From Nitrospirota bacterium (GTDB taxonomy: Bacteria; Nitrospirota; Nitrospiria; Nitrospirales; Nitrospiraceae), in NCBI GenBank assembly GCA_030684575.1, contig JAUXVD010000023.1, forward strand, positions 186,001 to 250,000: a DNA stretch of 64,000 nt. Direction: 5' to 3'. A model generated the notes under the pieces. It was not told the DNA's origin. It saw only the letters and a list, made by a program, of their open reading frames with translations, and made no database searches. Made by a program: the position numbers and the translations under genes. Positions 53,381-60,933 of this stretch are shown here, piece after piece (the first letter of the stretch is position 1; every line of letters starts with the position of its first letter).

Positions 53381-53899
53381 ATGAGTTTACGGGGTCATCT
53401 TAAATCGACGAATGTGCTTGTAGAGACGGCCAGCTTCTTGGTCGTTCGCCTGGGGCGCACGTATCTGGCATTGCCTGCCGATGGAGTTCGCGGCGTGCTG
53501 ACGCCAGAAGAGATCGGTCACGAACAAGCCGTCACGGCGACGGGAGCTATCTATCAATCGGTTGACCTCGCGCAGTTACTTTCTGTAATCGTCGACCTAT
53601 CCGGTCACGAGATGCGGACGGTGTTGTATTCGAACGGCCATTCGCATGGCGCGATTCGCGTTGAGCAGGTGGTCGGCTTGACGGACGTGGAACGCAAGAA
53701 CTGTCTTCCGTTGCCGCCGCAATTTCAATGCGATGAACGTCGGTGGTTTGGGGGAATGATGTTATACGAGGACCTTCTGGTGTTGATCGTGAATCCTGCC
53801 TGGATGCTGGGCGAGTTGGCCGAGGTGGTCTCTGTGGGCGCAAAGGAGACCTCGCAGCTGGTCACCGCTGGTCCACTCACAGTTGGTGGGTCGTGCTGA
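53381..53899 (+). CDS. second CheW-like domain protein
   Basis: The 172-residue protein is a divergent CheW fold: SFLVVRLGRTYLALPADGVRGVLTPEE, YQSVDLAQLLSV, a strand GAIRVEQVVGL and LPPQFQCDERRWFGGMMLYEDLLVLIVNPAWML. The canonical NLRG turn is not evident. It may compete with or replace the first CheW at the array, or bind an additional partner. It overlaps the third CheW-like gene by 7 bp. Confidence 0.8.
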   Translation: MSLRGHLKSTNVLVETASFLVVRLGRTYLALPADGVRGVLTPEEIGHEQAVTATGAIYQSVDLAQLLSVIVDLSGHEMRTVLYSNGHSHGAIRVEQVVGLTDVERKNCLPLPPQFQCDERRWFGGMMLYEDLLVLIVNPAWMLGELAEVVSVGAKETSQLVTAGPLTVGGSC

Positions 53900-54342
53900 G
53901 GGCGGCTCGAGGACAGCAGCAGACTCAGGCCACAAAACGGTCGTGGAATGTGGTGGTCTTCTCCATTGGCGGGATGAAGTTGGCCGCACGGACGGAAGAT
54001 GTGGGGGGCGTGTCACCCTGGACTGACAGTATTCCTGTGCCGAGTCAGACACCGTTCGTGCAGGCGATGCTGAAACGGGACCATCAGGTGATGCCGGTGT
54101 ATGAATTGGCGAACAGGCTGAGCCGCACCGTGGAGGGAGATCCCTTGCTGTGCCTGGTCGCTCGTCACGTCGATGGTCCGATGGCGATCTGTATTGATGC
54201 GGCGGTACCTTCTCTCGAAATGGTAGATGCTGCAGCGATTCGACCCACTATCAGCGGTGATCTTGAAACGCTCGGGTCAGTCACGATTGGTGGGGACGAC
54301 GTGACGATCGTGGCCTTGCAACGACTGGGACGGTTAGGGTAG
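53893..54342 (+). CDS. third, short CheW-like protein
   Basis: The GTG at 53893 (overlapping the preceding stop) gives 149 residues; the exact start is uncertain. WNVVVFSIGGMKLAARTEDVGGV, SQTPFVQAML, HQVMPVYELANRLS, LCLVARHVDGPMAICIDAAVPSLE and LGSVTIGGDDVTIVALQRL follow the CheW strand order but lack the classic motifs. Two tandem atypical CheW-like genes after CheA suggest a specialised coupling layer in this array. Confidence 0.68.
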   Translation: MLRAARGQQQTQATKRSWNVVVFSIGGMKLAARTEDVGGVSPWTDSIPVPSQTPFVQAMLKRDHQVMPVYELANRLSRTVEGDPLLCLVARHVDGPMAICIDAAVPSLEMVDAAAIRPTISGDLETLGSVTIGGDDVTIVALQRLGRLG

Positions 54343-54384
54343 GACCTCGTTCGAGGTTCACGGTAATGGGGAAAGGAAGCTGAG

Positions 54385-55779
54385 ATGCCAAACGTGTTGG
54401 TTGCCGATGACAGTATTGCCGTTCGGAAAGTCGCGGAGCGGTTGCTGACCGAGGCTGGATTTGGAGTCACGCTTGCTGCGAATGGTGAAGAGGCGTTGGC
54501 CTATTTGGCCAAAGAGAAGCCTGACATGGTCGTCACCGACGTGATCATGCCGGATAAGAGCGGGTACGAAGTCTGCGCCTTTGTGCGTGCGCAGAGCGGA
54601 TTGGCAAACACCCCGGTGCTCTTGATCTCCGGTATCGTCAACGAGGAGGTGACCAGGCAAGCTGAATCCTGCCACGCAGACGGAGTGCTGAAAAAACCGT
54701 TCCAGGGTACCTCTCTCAAGGATCGCGTGCTTGAGTTATTGGCCAAGAGACAAGCGCCTGTTGCTCATGCTCAGAAGCCTGTTGAGCCGGTGCCAGAGAC
54801 GGTTGAACCGATTCAGACGGCGCGTGTCAGTGACGAACAATTGGAAACATATCGGCAGACAGCTGCGCGGTTGAAACCGCTCGAGGAAGAACTTCAGGTT
54901 GAACGAGATCGATCGGCACAACTGACTCAACGCGTAACGCAGCTTGAAGGACAGTCTGGCAACATGAAGGAACTCGAGTCGATGCTGGCCCGAGAGCGCG
55001 AGCAGGCGGCTCAGTTGAAGGAAAAACTTGCAGAAGCCGAGCAGGCGACTGTTCGGGTGCAGGCGCTCGAATCTGAATTAAAAGGTGAGCGAGAGCAGGC
55101 GGCCGAGGCCAAGAAACAGGGAGTCGTGGTTGAGAGTCTGACGGCCCATGTGCAGGAACTGGAAGAGGCGCTTCAGAAAGAACGCGAGGACCGGGCACAA
55201 GAGGCCTCAAGTCTCGCCGAGGTGCAGAAACGTGCAAGTCGTGTCCAGGAGATGGAGGCGACGTTGCATGCCGAGCGCCAGGCAGCCACACAACTGGTTC
55301 AACAGATGACAGCGATGGAAAAGACCGTAGCCCTGTCTCAAGAGCTGGCGCTGCAATTGGCACAAGAACAGGAACGTACGAGCGACGTGACGCGCCGGGC
55401 TGATGAGGCTGAACGCCAGGCAGTTGCTCAACTGGCGCAGGAGCAAGCGCAAGTGCAGGAACTTTCTCGGCGTGTGGCTGAGCAAGAACAGGTTGTCGCA
55501 CGGATGGGCCTGTTGGAACAAACATTGGTTGCCGAACAGGAAAAGAATCACGACCTTGCTGCACGCCTTTCCGAGTCCCAACGTGCAGCAGAACGAGTCC
55601 AGGAGTTTGAATCGTTGCTTCAGACCGAGCGAGAACGGAATAGCCTTTTAGCCAAGCGTGCATCCGACACTGAGCAGGCCGCCGAGCAGGCGACCAAACG
55701 GTTTGAAGAAATGGCGACCAAGCTTAGCGAGATCGCAGGGTTGGCCTCTCAGCTGGGGAGTGGGAAACGGCGGTCCTGA
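54385..55779 (+). CDS. receiver domain fused to a long coiled coil
   Basis: Residues 1-120 form a receiver with DD at 8-9, phospho-acceptor D52 in VTDVIMPDKSGYEV and the conserved Lys in KKPFQG. After a Pro-rich linker (about 125-150), about 300 residues are a nearly continuous coiled coil dominated by Glu, Gln, Arg, Ala and Leu, with recurring blocks of the type ELESxLxxEREQAAQLK. No output enzyme is present. The protein could bridge or time-control the position of an array, like polar or cell-division coiled-coil proteins, under phosphorylation control (inference). Confidence 0.85.
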   Translation: MPNVLVADDSIAVRKVAERLLTEAGFGVTLAANGEEALAYLAKEKPDMVVTDVIMPDKSGYEVCAFVRAQSGLANTPVLLISGIVNEEVTRQAESCHADGVLKKPFQGTSLKDRVLELLAKRQAPVAHAQKPVEPVPETVEPIQTARVSDEQLETYRQTAARLKPLEEELQVERDRSAQLTQRVTQLEGQSGNMKELESMLAREREQAAQLKEKLAEAEQATVRVQALESELKGEREQAAEAKKQGVVVESLTAHVQELEEALQKEREDRAQEASSLAEVQKRASRVQEMEATLHAERQAATQLVQQMTAMEKTVALSQELALQLAQEQERTSDVTRRADEAERQAVAQLAQEQAQVQELSRRVAEQEQVVARMGLLEQTLVAEQEKNHDLAARLSESQRAAERVQEFESLLQTERERNSLLAKRASDTEQAAEQATKRFEEMATKLSEIAGLASQLGSGKRRS

Positions 55780-55828
55780 ATCGATAGGCCTCGCGTAAGA
55801 ACTGTCACAGTCGTGAAGGACTGAGGTT

Positions 55829-56776
55829 ATGGCTGCTGAGACGACAGATGATTTCCAGAAAGAGCTGATCGATCTTTTTGTGCAGGAGGCACAAGAATGG
55901 CTTCAGAACATCCACGTCGCCCTTGATGAATTGCAACAGGGGCCAGCGCCTGAACGGCATGCCAAACTCATCGGGATCATTTCAGCAGGAGTGACGAATC
56001 TCGGAGGATCCGCGGCCACAATCAATCTCCCGGATGTCGAGCAGGCCAGTTTCAACGCCATTCCCTTCATCGACGCTATCCGGGATCCAAACAAATCGCT
56101 TTCCGTTCAGGACTTTCTCTCCCTCTGCAAGCAGTTAGGACAGATTCATACGGCCTTGACCCAGGCCACGGGCATCTCCTTTGAAGATGACGGGAGTGGC
56201 GCCGCGGCTGAGGCCGCCTACACGAGCCTCTCATCTGCTGATTTCCTGCAAGCCTTACAGGCATTAGAGGAGAGACAGCCCTCGGTGGCCATGTCCGGAC
56301 GGAACGTGATTCGGGCCATGATCGAGCAGATAGAAGGGCAGGTTCAGGCCGGTGTTGGGCAAGTGGATGCCACGGTGATCCAGGGCTATCTGACGCGCGT
56401 GTCCGACGCGGAAGAGTTGTTTCTGCAAGCGATTGGCACGCAGGTGCCAGCGATTTCTGAGAAGCTACATGTTCTCGGGCAAGACGTACAGGAGCCCACT
56501 TCGCGTATGGCAGCCCTCGACGGGTCACTCCAGGACGTGGCACGGCTTCGAATCGAAGCGCAACAGGTGAATGCGGGGGTGGCCATGCTGTTCTTTACAG
56601 GCTTGCACAGTTTATTGACAGTGATGGCGCAGCGTCGAGTGCATCTGGCTGCCGCACGGGTGGAAACTGTGAAGGCACGGCTTCACAGCATGGGTACAGC
56701 GATCCGCGAATGGGCGGAGCATGGGCGCGCTCAGCGTGCCGCAATCAATCAGTTGCTTCCCTCCAGCCAGTCATGA
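55829..56776 (+). CDS. HPt-like signalling adaptor without phospho-histidine (paralogue A)
   Basis: The 315-residue protein has an N-terminal helical HPt-like unit: ELIDLFVQEAQEWLQNIHVALDELQQ, then GIISAGVTNLGGSAATIN where HPt domains have HTLKGSA; Thr stands at the histidine position. A second helical region ends FFTGLHSLLTVMAQRRVHLAAARVETVKARLHSM...RAAINQLLP. The same two regions occur in the C-terminal half of the HD-GYP protein at 57698, so the two are paralogues. No known family name fits the C-terminal region. It probably docks on CheA or receivers without carrying phosphate. Confidence 0.7.
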   Translation: MAAETTDDFQKELIDLFVQEAQEWLQNIHVALDELQQGPAPERHAKLIGIISAGVTNLGGSAATINLPDVEQASFNAIPFIDAIRDPNKSLSVQDFLSLCKQLGQIHTALTQATGISFEDDGSGAAAEAAYTSLSSADFLQALQALEERQPSVAMSGRNVIRAMIEQIEGQVQAGVGQVDATVIQGYLTRVSDAEELFLQAIGTQVPAISEKLHVLGQDVQEPTSRMAALDGSLQDVARLRIEAQQVNAGVAMLFFTGLHSLLTVMAQRRVHLAAARVETVKARLHSMGTAIREWAEHGRAQRAAINQLLPSSQS

Positions 56777-56853
56777 TCATGTGCCAGAGCCCCGCACAGA
56801 GTTTCGTTGGATGCTCACGGAAGTCAAAATAGACGAGCGAAGATGATGGCCCA

Positions 56854-57660
56854 ATGACGACAGACGTGGATTATACGAAGTATTGGGGGCTCCAAACCCT
56901 TCCCTTCGACAATGTGCCGGACCCGCGATTTTATGTGCCCTGCACCCAGCATGATACGGCCTATCAGTGGTTGAGTTATGGGATTCAGACCCGCAAGGGC
57001 ATGCTCCTGCTCACCGGCGACATCGGGTGCGGAAAAACGTTGCTCAGCCGCCGACTGATCAGCGGGCTGTCGTCTGCACAGTATGATATCGCGCTCGTTG
57101 CCAATCCCGCATTGTCTCCATCAGAATTATTGGATGAGGTGTTGTCGCAGTTTGGACTCGATCCCGTGCGATCCAAAGCAGGACGATTACAGCAGCTCAA
57201 TGAACGACTGCAGTCGAATGCCCAACGTGGAATCAGCTCGGTCTTGATCGTGGATGAGGCGCAAGCGATTGAACGCGTCAAAGGATTTGAGGAGCTGCGA
57301 TTACTGACGAACTTCCAACTCAATGACCGATTCTTGTTGACCGTGGTGTTGATCGGGCAGCCTGAATTGCGTCATCGTGTGGCGAACATTCCACAACTGA
57401 ACCAGCGAATTGCGGTTCGTGCCCACTTGGGCCCCTTCACGGCAGAGGAGACGGCGTCATATATGAAGGCTCGCATGGGTATCGCCACTCATCGGACAGA
57501 TGTCTTTACGAAGGAGGCCGTGGCAGCCATTTATGAGCAGACGCAAGGGATTGGGCGGCTGATCAATGCCCTCTGCGATCAGTGTCTCTTTGCCGGATCC
57601 CTCGAAAACATGGTAGAGATCGATGTCAGACTTGTTCAGCGGGTCGGTCAATGCCGATGA
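56854..57660 (+). CDS. ExeA/GspA-like AAA ATPase
   Basis: The 268-residue protein starts YWGLQTLPFDNVPDPRFYV, the typical ExeA beginning, then LLLTGDIGCGKTLLSRRL (Walker A), VLIVDEAQ (Walker B), LLTVVLIGQPELRHRV (sensor) and an arginine-rich C-terminal lid. ExeA-type ATPases help assemble secretins or regulate transposition. The C-terminal peptidoglycan-binding domain of ExeA is absent. Its place between two HPt-like paralogues suggests it remodels or positions the signalling complex (inference). Confidence 0.87.
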   Translation: MTTDVDYTKYWGLQTLPFDNVPDPRFYVPCTQHDTAYQWLSYGIQTRKGMLLLTGDIGCGKTLLSRRLISGLSSAQYDIALVANPALSPSELLDEVLSQFGLDPVRSKAGRLQQLNERLQSNAQRGISSVLIVDEAQAIERVKGFEELRLLTNFQLNDRFLLTVVLIGQPELRHRVANIPQLNQRIAVRAHLGPFTAEETASYMKARMGIATHRTDVFTKEAVAAIYEQTQGIGRLINALCDQCLFAGSLENMVEIDVRLVQRVGQCR

Positions 57661-57697
57661 TCTATTGTTGAATGTGTAAGAAGAACGACCGAAGACC

Positions 57698-59785
57698 ATG
57701 AAGGAATACAACGTGCCTGATTTGTATCAGATTGCACAGGAGCACCTGACGAGCGTGGCCTTGGCCGTCCAGCGGCAGGACGCACTCGACTTGGATCCCG
57801 TATCTACGCTGGCGACAGGTATTGTGGAGGCACTCAAGAGAAGTGATCAATTACTCGTGCAGGCGATGAGTGGGCCCGCCGGTTCTCCGCTGATTACAAA
57901 TCTCGTGAATGTCGGCATTGTCGCGACGAAGGTCGGTGCCGGATTGGGTTACCACGGGAAAGAGTTGGAGCGGTTGACGTTCGCAGCGCTCCTGCATGAC
58001 ATCGGTCTGTTTGCCGTGCCGCAGTCGGTCATCAGTAAATCCAGCCGGTTGACCCAAGATGAACGGATGTTGATCGAACAGCATCCGGATCTCGGCTATG
58101 AGGCGATTCGTAAGGCCGGTCCACAATACGAGTGGCTGGCACAAGTGGTGCGTCAAGCCCATGAGCGGTGGAACGGGCAGGGATACCCCAACAAGCTGAA
58201 GGGGCGGCAGATCAGCGAGTTTGCCCAAATCATCGGGGTGGTGGATGTCTTCGATGCCCTGGTGAGCCCACGGGGCTATCGCCGTCGATATTTTCCGCAT
58301 GAAGCGGTCCGAGAATTGATGGTGGCGGAACGAACGGCATTCCCGCGCGAGGTGCTGAAGGCCTTAGTCGAACAACTGTCTGCCTATCCGCTCGGCACCT
58401 CGGTGAGGTTGACCACCGGAGAGGTGGGGACCGTGAAGCACATCAATACGAACTACCCGCTTCGTCCGATCGTCTGGATCGAGGATGATCCAGTCCTCGG
58501 CCAGGAATCCCGGCAGCTTGATTTGAGCCTGACCCCGCTCGTGTCCATCGTTCAAACGCTTGAACCTCCTGACGTCGCGCGTTTGTCCTTTTCGACGATT
58601 GAGAAAAGTCCACAGCCATCTGCGATCGTTCCCGCGGCATCCGATCAGTTCACGTCGTTGTTGGAGGGGTTGGATGCGCTGGCCAGCGCGATTCAAGGCG
58701 CGGTCGAGGCGAAGACTCCTGGACGAGAACAGGAGTCGACGGCGTTGTTGGACGAGCGGAGATGGACTGTTGATTCTTCTGCTCAGGATCTGACGGATCC
58801 CAGCTTTGAGAAGGAAGTGATCGGGCTCTTTGCCCTCGAAGCCCATGAATGGCTAGCTCAAATTCAAGCGGCGTTGAGACAACTGGGTGAAGGGACGCAC
58901 GAAACGATGCGTCCGAAGCTCTACGGGATTCTCTTGCACGGAATTACGAATCTTGCCAAGTCCGCGTCAACGGTGCAATTCCATGCGATTGCGCAAATGG
59001 CCTCGAACCTGCTTCCCATTCTCCACGATGTGGGACGTCAGGAACCGCGTGCGATGACGGCAGCGCTGCTGTCGCTTCAAGAGGGATTGGATCGGATCAA
59101 TGTGGCGGTGCGTCGATTAGCAGGAGATCAAGCGGACGATTGCTTTGAGCAGGAGGGCGATTCTGTTGGACCGGTGGAAGACACGCAGGAGATATCTCCT
59201 GCGCTGGCAATGGATGATTCTGCGGCCTCTTTACAACTGTCCCCTGTCGCTACCGGACCTTCCAGCCCACCCCTTCTTCATGCACTACGGGATCTGCAAC
59301 AGGCTCGTGCCCGGTCGATGCAGCCAGCGCGCGATGTTCTGGAGGCCGTAATTCATCGAGCCGAGCAGAAATCCGATCATCTCGATGTGACTACCGTTGG
59401 ACAGATTTTGACGGAGCTCGATCGACTCGACGATGAGTTTCTTCACGAAGTCTGTCGCCTGGTCCCGATCATGAGTCGTACGCTTGAAGAATTACGAGCG
59501 CGAGGGCAGATGGATTTTGTGGCGGCGTCTCAGCTCGATCCAATTATCCAGCAGATCGAGGTCCTCCACGACATGGCCAACCATGTACAAGCGACGATGA
59601 TCACGATGTTTTTGCAAGGGCTGCGCTCCTTTCTCATGGTGGCGGTCTATCGGAAGACCTCGACCTTGCCGCAACGACTGGAGACGGTCCAGGGTCGAAT
59701 TCATGCGTTGATTCCCATGGCGGAGCAATGGGTCAATATCGGGCGGATCGAACGATCGGCCATCGGTAATATTTTGCCAGTCTAG
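57698..59785 (+). CDS. HD-GYP-like domain fused to the HPt-like module (paralogue B)
   Basis: Residues about 55-260 form an HD-GYP-like domain: FAALLHDIGLFAVPQ (H100, D101), IEQHPDLGYEAI, RQAHERWNGQGYPNKLKG. The usual HDIGK lysine is Leu, and the first metal histidine position appears to be Asn in LVNVGIV, so phosphodiesterase activity is doubtful. Residues about 365-695 repeat the paralogue A module: VIGLFALEAHEWLAQIQAALRQLGEG, GITNLAKSAST with no phospho-His, and FLQGLRSFLMVAVYRKTSTLP...RLETVQGRIHAL...RSAIGNILPV. It probably senses c-di-GMP or array state. It is the last gene of the cluster. Confidence 0.8.
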   Translation: MKEYNVPDLYQIAQEHLTSVALAVQRQDALDLDPVSTLATGIVEALKRSDQLLVQAMSGPAGSPLITNLVNVGIVATKVGAGLGYHGKELERLTFAALLHDIGLFAVPQSVISKSSRLTQDERMLIEQHPDLGYEAIRKAGPQYEWLAQVVRQAHERWNGQGYPNKLKGRQISEFAQIIGVVDVFDALVSPRGYRRRYFPHEAVRELMVAERTAFPREVLKALVEQLSAYPLGTSVRLTTGEVGTVKHINTNYPLRPIVWIEDDPVLGQESRQLDLSLTPLVSIVQTLEPPDVARLSFSTIEKSPQPSAIVPAASDQFTSLLEGLDALASAIQGAVEAKTPGREQESTALLDERRWTVDSSAQDLTDPSFEKEVIGLFALEAHEWLAQIQAALRQLGEGTHETMRPKLYGILLHGITNLAKSASTVQFHAIAQMASNLLPILHDVGRQEPRAMTAALLSLQEGLDRINVAVRRLAGDQADDCFEQEGDSVGPVEDTQEISPALAMDDSAASLQLSPVATGPSSPPLLHALRDLQQARARSMQPARDVLEAVIHRAEQKSDHLDVTTVGQILTELDRLDDEFLHEVCRLVPIMSRTLEELRARGQMDFVAASQLDPIIQQIEVLHDMANHVQATMITMFLQGLRSFLMVAVYRKTSTLPQRLETVQGRIHALIPMAEQWVNIGRIERSAIGNILPV

Positions 59786-60393
59786 TTTCGTCCTGCAGAT
59801 TTGCACAGTTCTGTACGACTGTTGCGAGAAAATATTTTCGATCGTCAGCAAACGGTGACTGTCCTCTCTGTATATTTCTTCGACATCATCGCATCTCCAT
59901 GGAATTGCACGGATTGTACTGCCTACCGATTGGGCAATCAGTGTGGTGGGCTGTTCCAACATCGTATTGGCCGCTCATCCACATGGTTATCCACAGGCCG
60001 TGCACATGTTTTGTGGACACCGAGCCTGTCGATCCCAACGGCCTCATGTCATCGGGCCTTTCCCAGCGCGGAACTCCATGGGACTGACAATGAACGACCG
60101 CTGGGAGAAGGTCGCTTCGCTGTCGACATCTGCCTTCATCCCGTGGACTCAGTCGCTGGGTAGCCAGCTTCTCACAATCAGCTATCCCGCCTGCGGTTGC
60201 TCTGGTGTCATCCACCATCCCTTATCTAGTCGCGTGGATTGGACGGCCAGCGCATCAGTTCGGCAGAAAAGATCGTTCTCCTCTTTCCTCGCATGCGACA
60301 AACAACAGAAGGATGGTATGATGCCGCCGATTTACGGTCTTTCTTCGTCGAGGACGAGAAGCCTGTCAGCGTAATGAGGTGGGGGAACGGCTG
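59786..60393. other. gene-free region with DnaA-box-like sites and a repeat relic
   Basis: No convincing gene is seen. A 12 bp palindrome GAAAATATTTTC lies at 59828-59839. GGTGGGCTGTTCCAACAT near 59945 matches the end of the repeat at 22695-22760. A consensus DnaA box TTATCCACA at 59987-59995 is flanked by TCATCCACA (59975-59983) and TGTGGACAC (60012-60020). Confidence 0.45.
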
Positions 60394-60915
60394 ATGCCAA
60401 AACTTGTGACAGTCTTGCGGCCCGAGAAAATTCAGGAGCAAGCTCGTATTTATGTGCGGTCATATATCCTCATGCCGTCCGGGGTGGTCGGACTGGTCTG
60501 TATGATTGGAGGGCTGGGATCGCTCGGCTATCAACTTCTGGCGAACCATACCTATACCTCGTTGACGTTTCTCGCCAGCTCGGGTCTCCTTGTGGTCGGC
60601 GCATTGTTCGGGTGGGGCCAGACGCGGTATCACCGGTATCTGTTGGCTGCCTTTCCGGAGGTGTATGCTGCGCGGATGCGAACGGCGGTGGTACAAGGCA
60701 GCAAGAAGGCCAAGGCCGCGCCGGAGATGCCGGAAATCACCCATGCCGGACGAGGCTTCGTTCCGATACTGACCGTCGCCGGAGTGGCGCTAATCTTCAG
60801 TGCATCGGCCGCAGCCATGCTGCAGGGGGACCTCGACCCGTTCCCGGCTGTGCTGATTCCCTGGGCAGGATTCTACTGGGCTAAGCTGTTTGGGTGGCGT
60901 GGAATTATCGGGTAG
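60394..60915 (+). CDS. hypothetical membrane protein, 173 aa
   Basis: The ATG at 60394 follows GGGGGAACGG; GTG 60379 would add five residues. Four hydrophobic helices are visible: residues about 28-48, 53-75, then 115-135 and 140-160, separated by a basic Lys/Arg-rich loop (GSKKAKAAPEMPE). No family was recognised. It converges with lpxD, the stops being 18 bp apart. Confidence 0.62.
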   Translation: MPKLVTVLRPEKIQEQARIYVRSYILMPSGVVGLVCMIGGLGSLGYQLLANHTYTSLTFLASSGLLVVGALFGWGQTRYHRYLLAAFPEVYAARMRTAVVQGSKKAKAAPEMPEITHAGRGFVPILTVAGVALIFSASAAAMLQGDLDPFPAVLIPWAGFYWAKLFGWRGIIG

Positions 60916-60933
60916 GGGTGGACGGCCGATCCG

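Noticed and set aside
54827-55663. 278-residue minus-strand frame antisense to the coiled-coil protein
   Set aside because: Repetitive coding of the coiled coil leaves long antisense frames; the product is Pro/Leu/Val/Ser low complexity without family resemblance.
59828-60020. Chromosomal replication origin
   Set aside because: Only one perfect DnaA box, no AT-rich unwinding region of useful length and no dnaA, dnaN or gidA gene nearby.
59945-60393. Several 60-143 residue open frames between the HD-GYP fusion gene and the 60394 gene
   Set aside because: No ribosome sites or family resemblance, odd composition (Ser/Arg/Trp-rich shadow type), and repeat and DnaA-box-like sequences lie inside.
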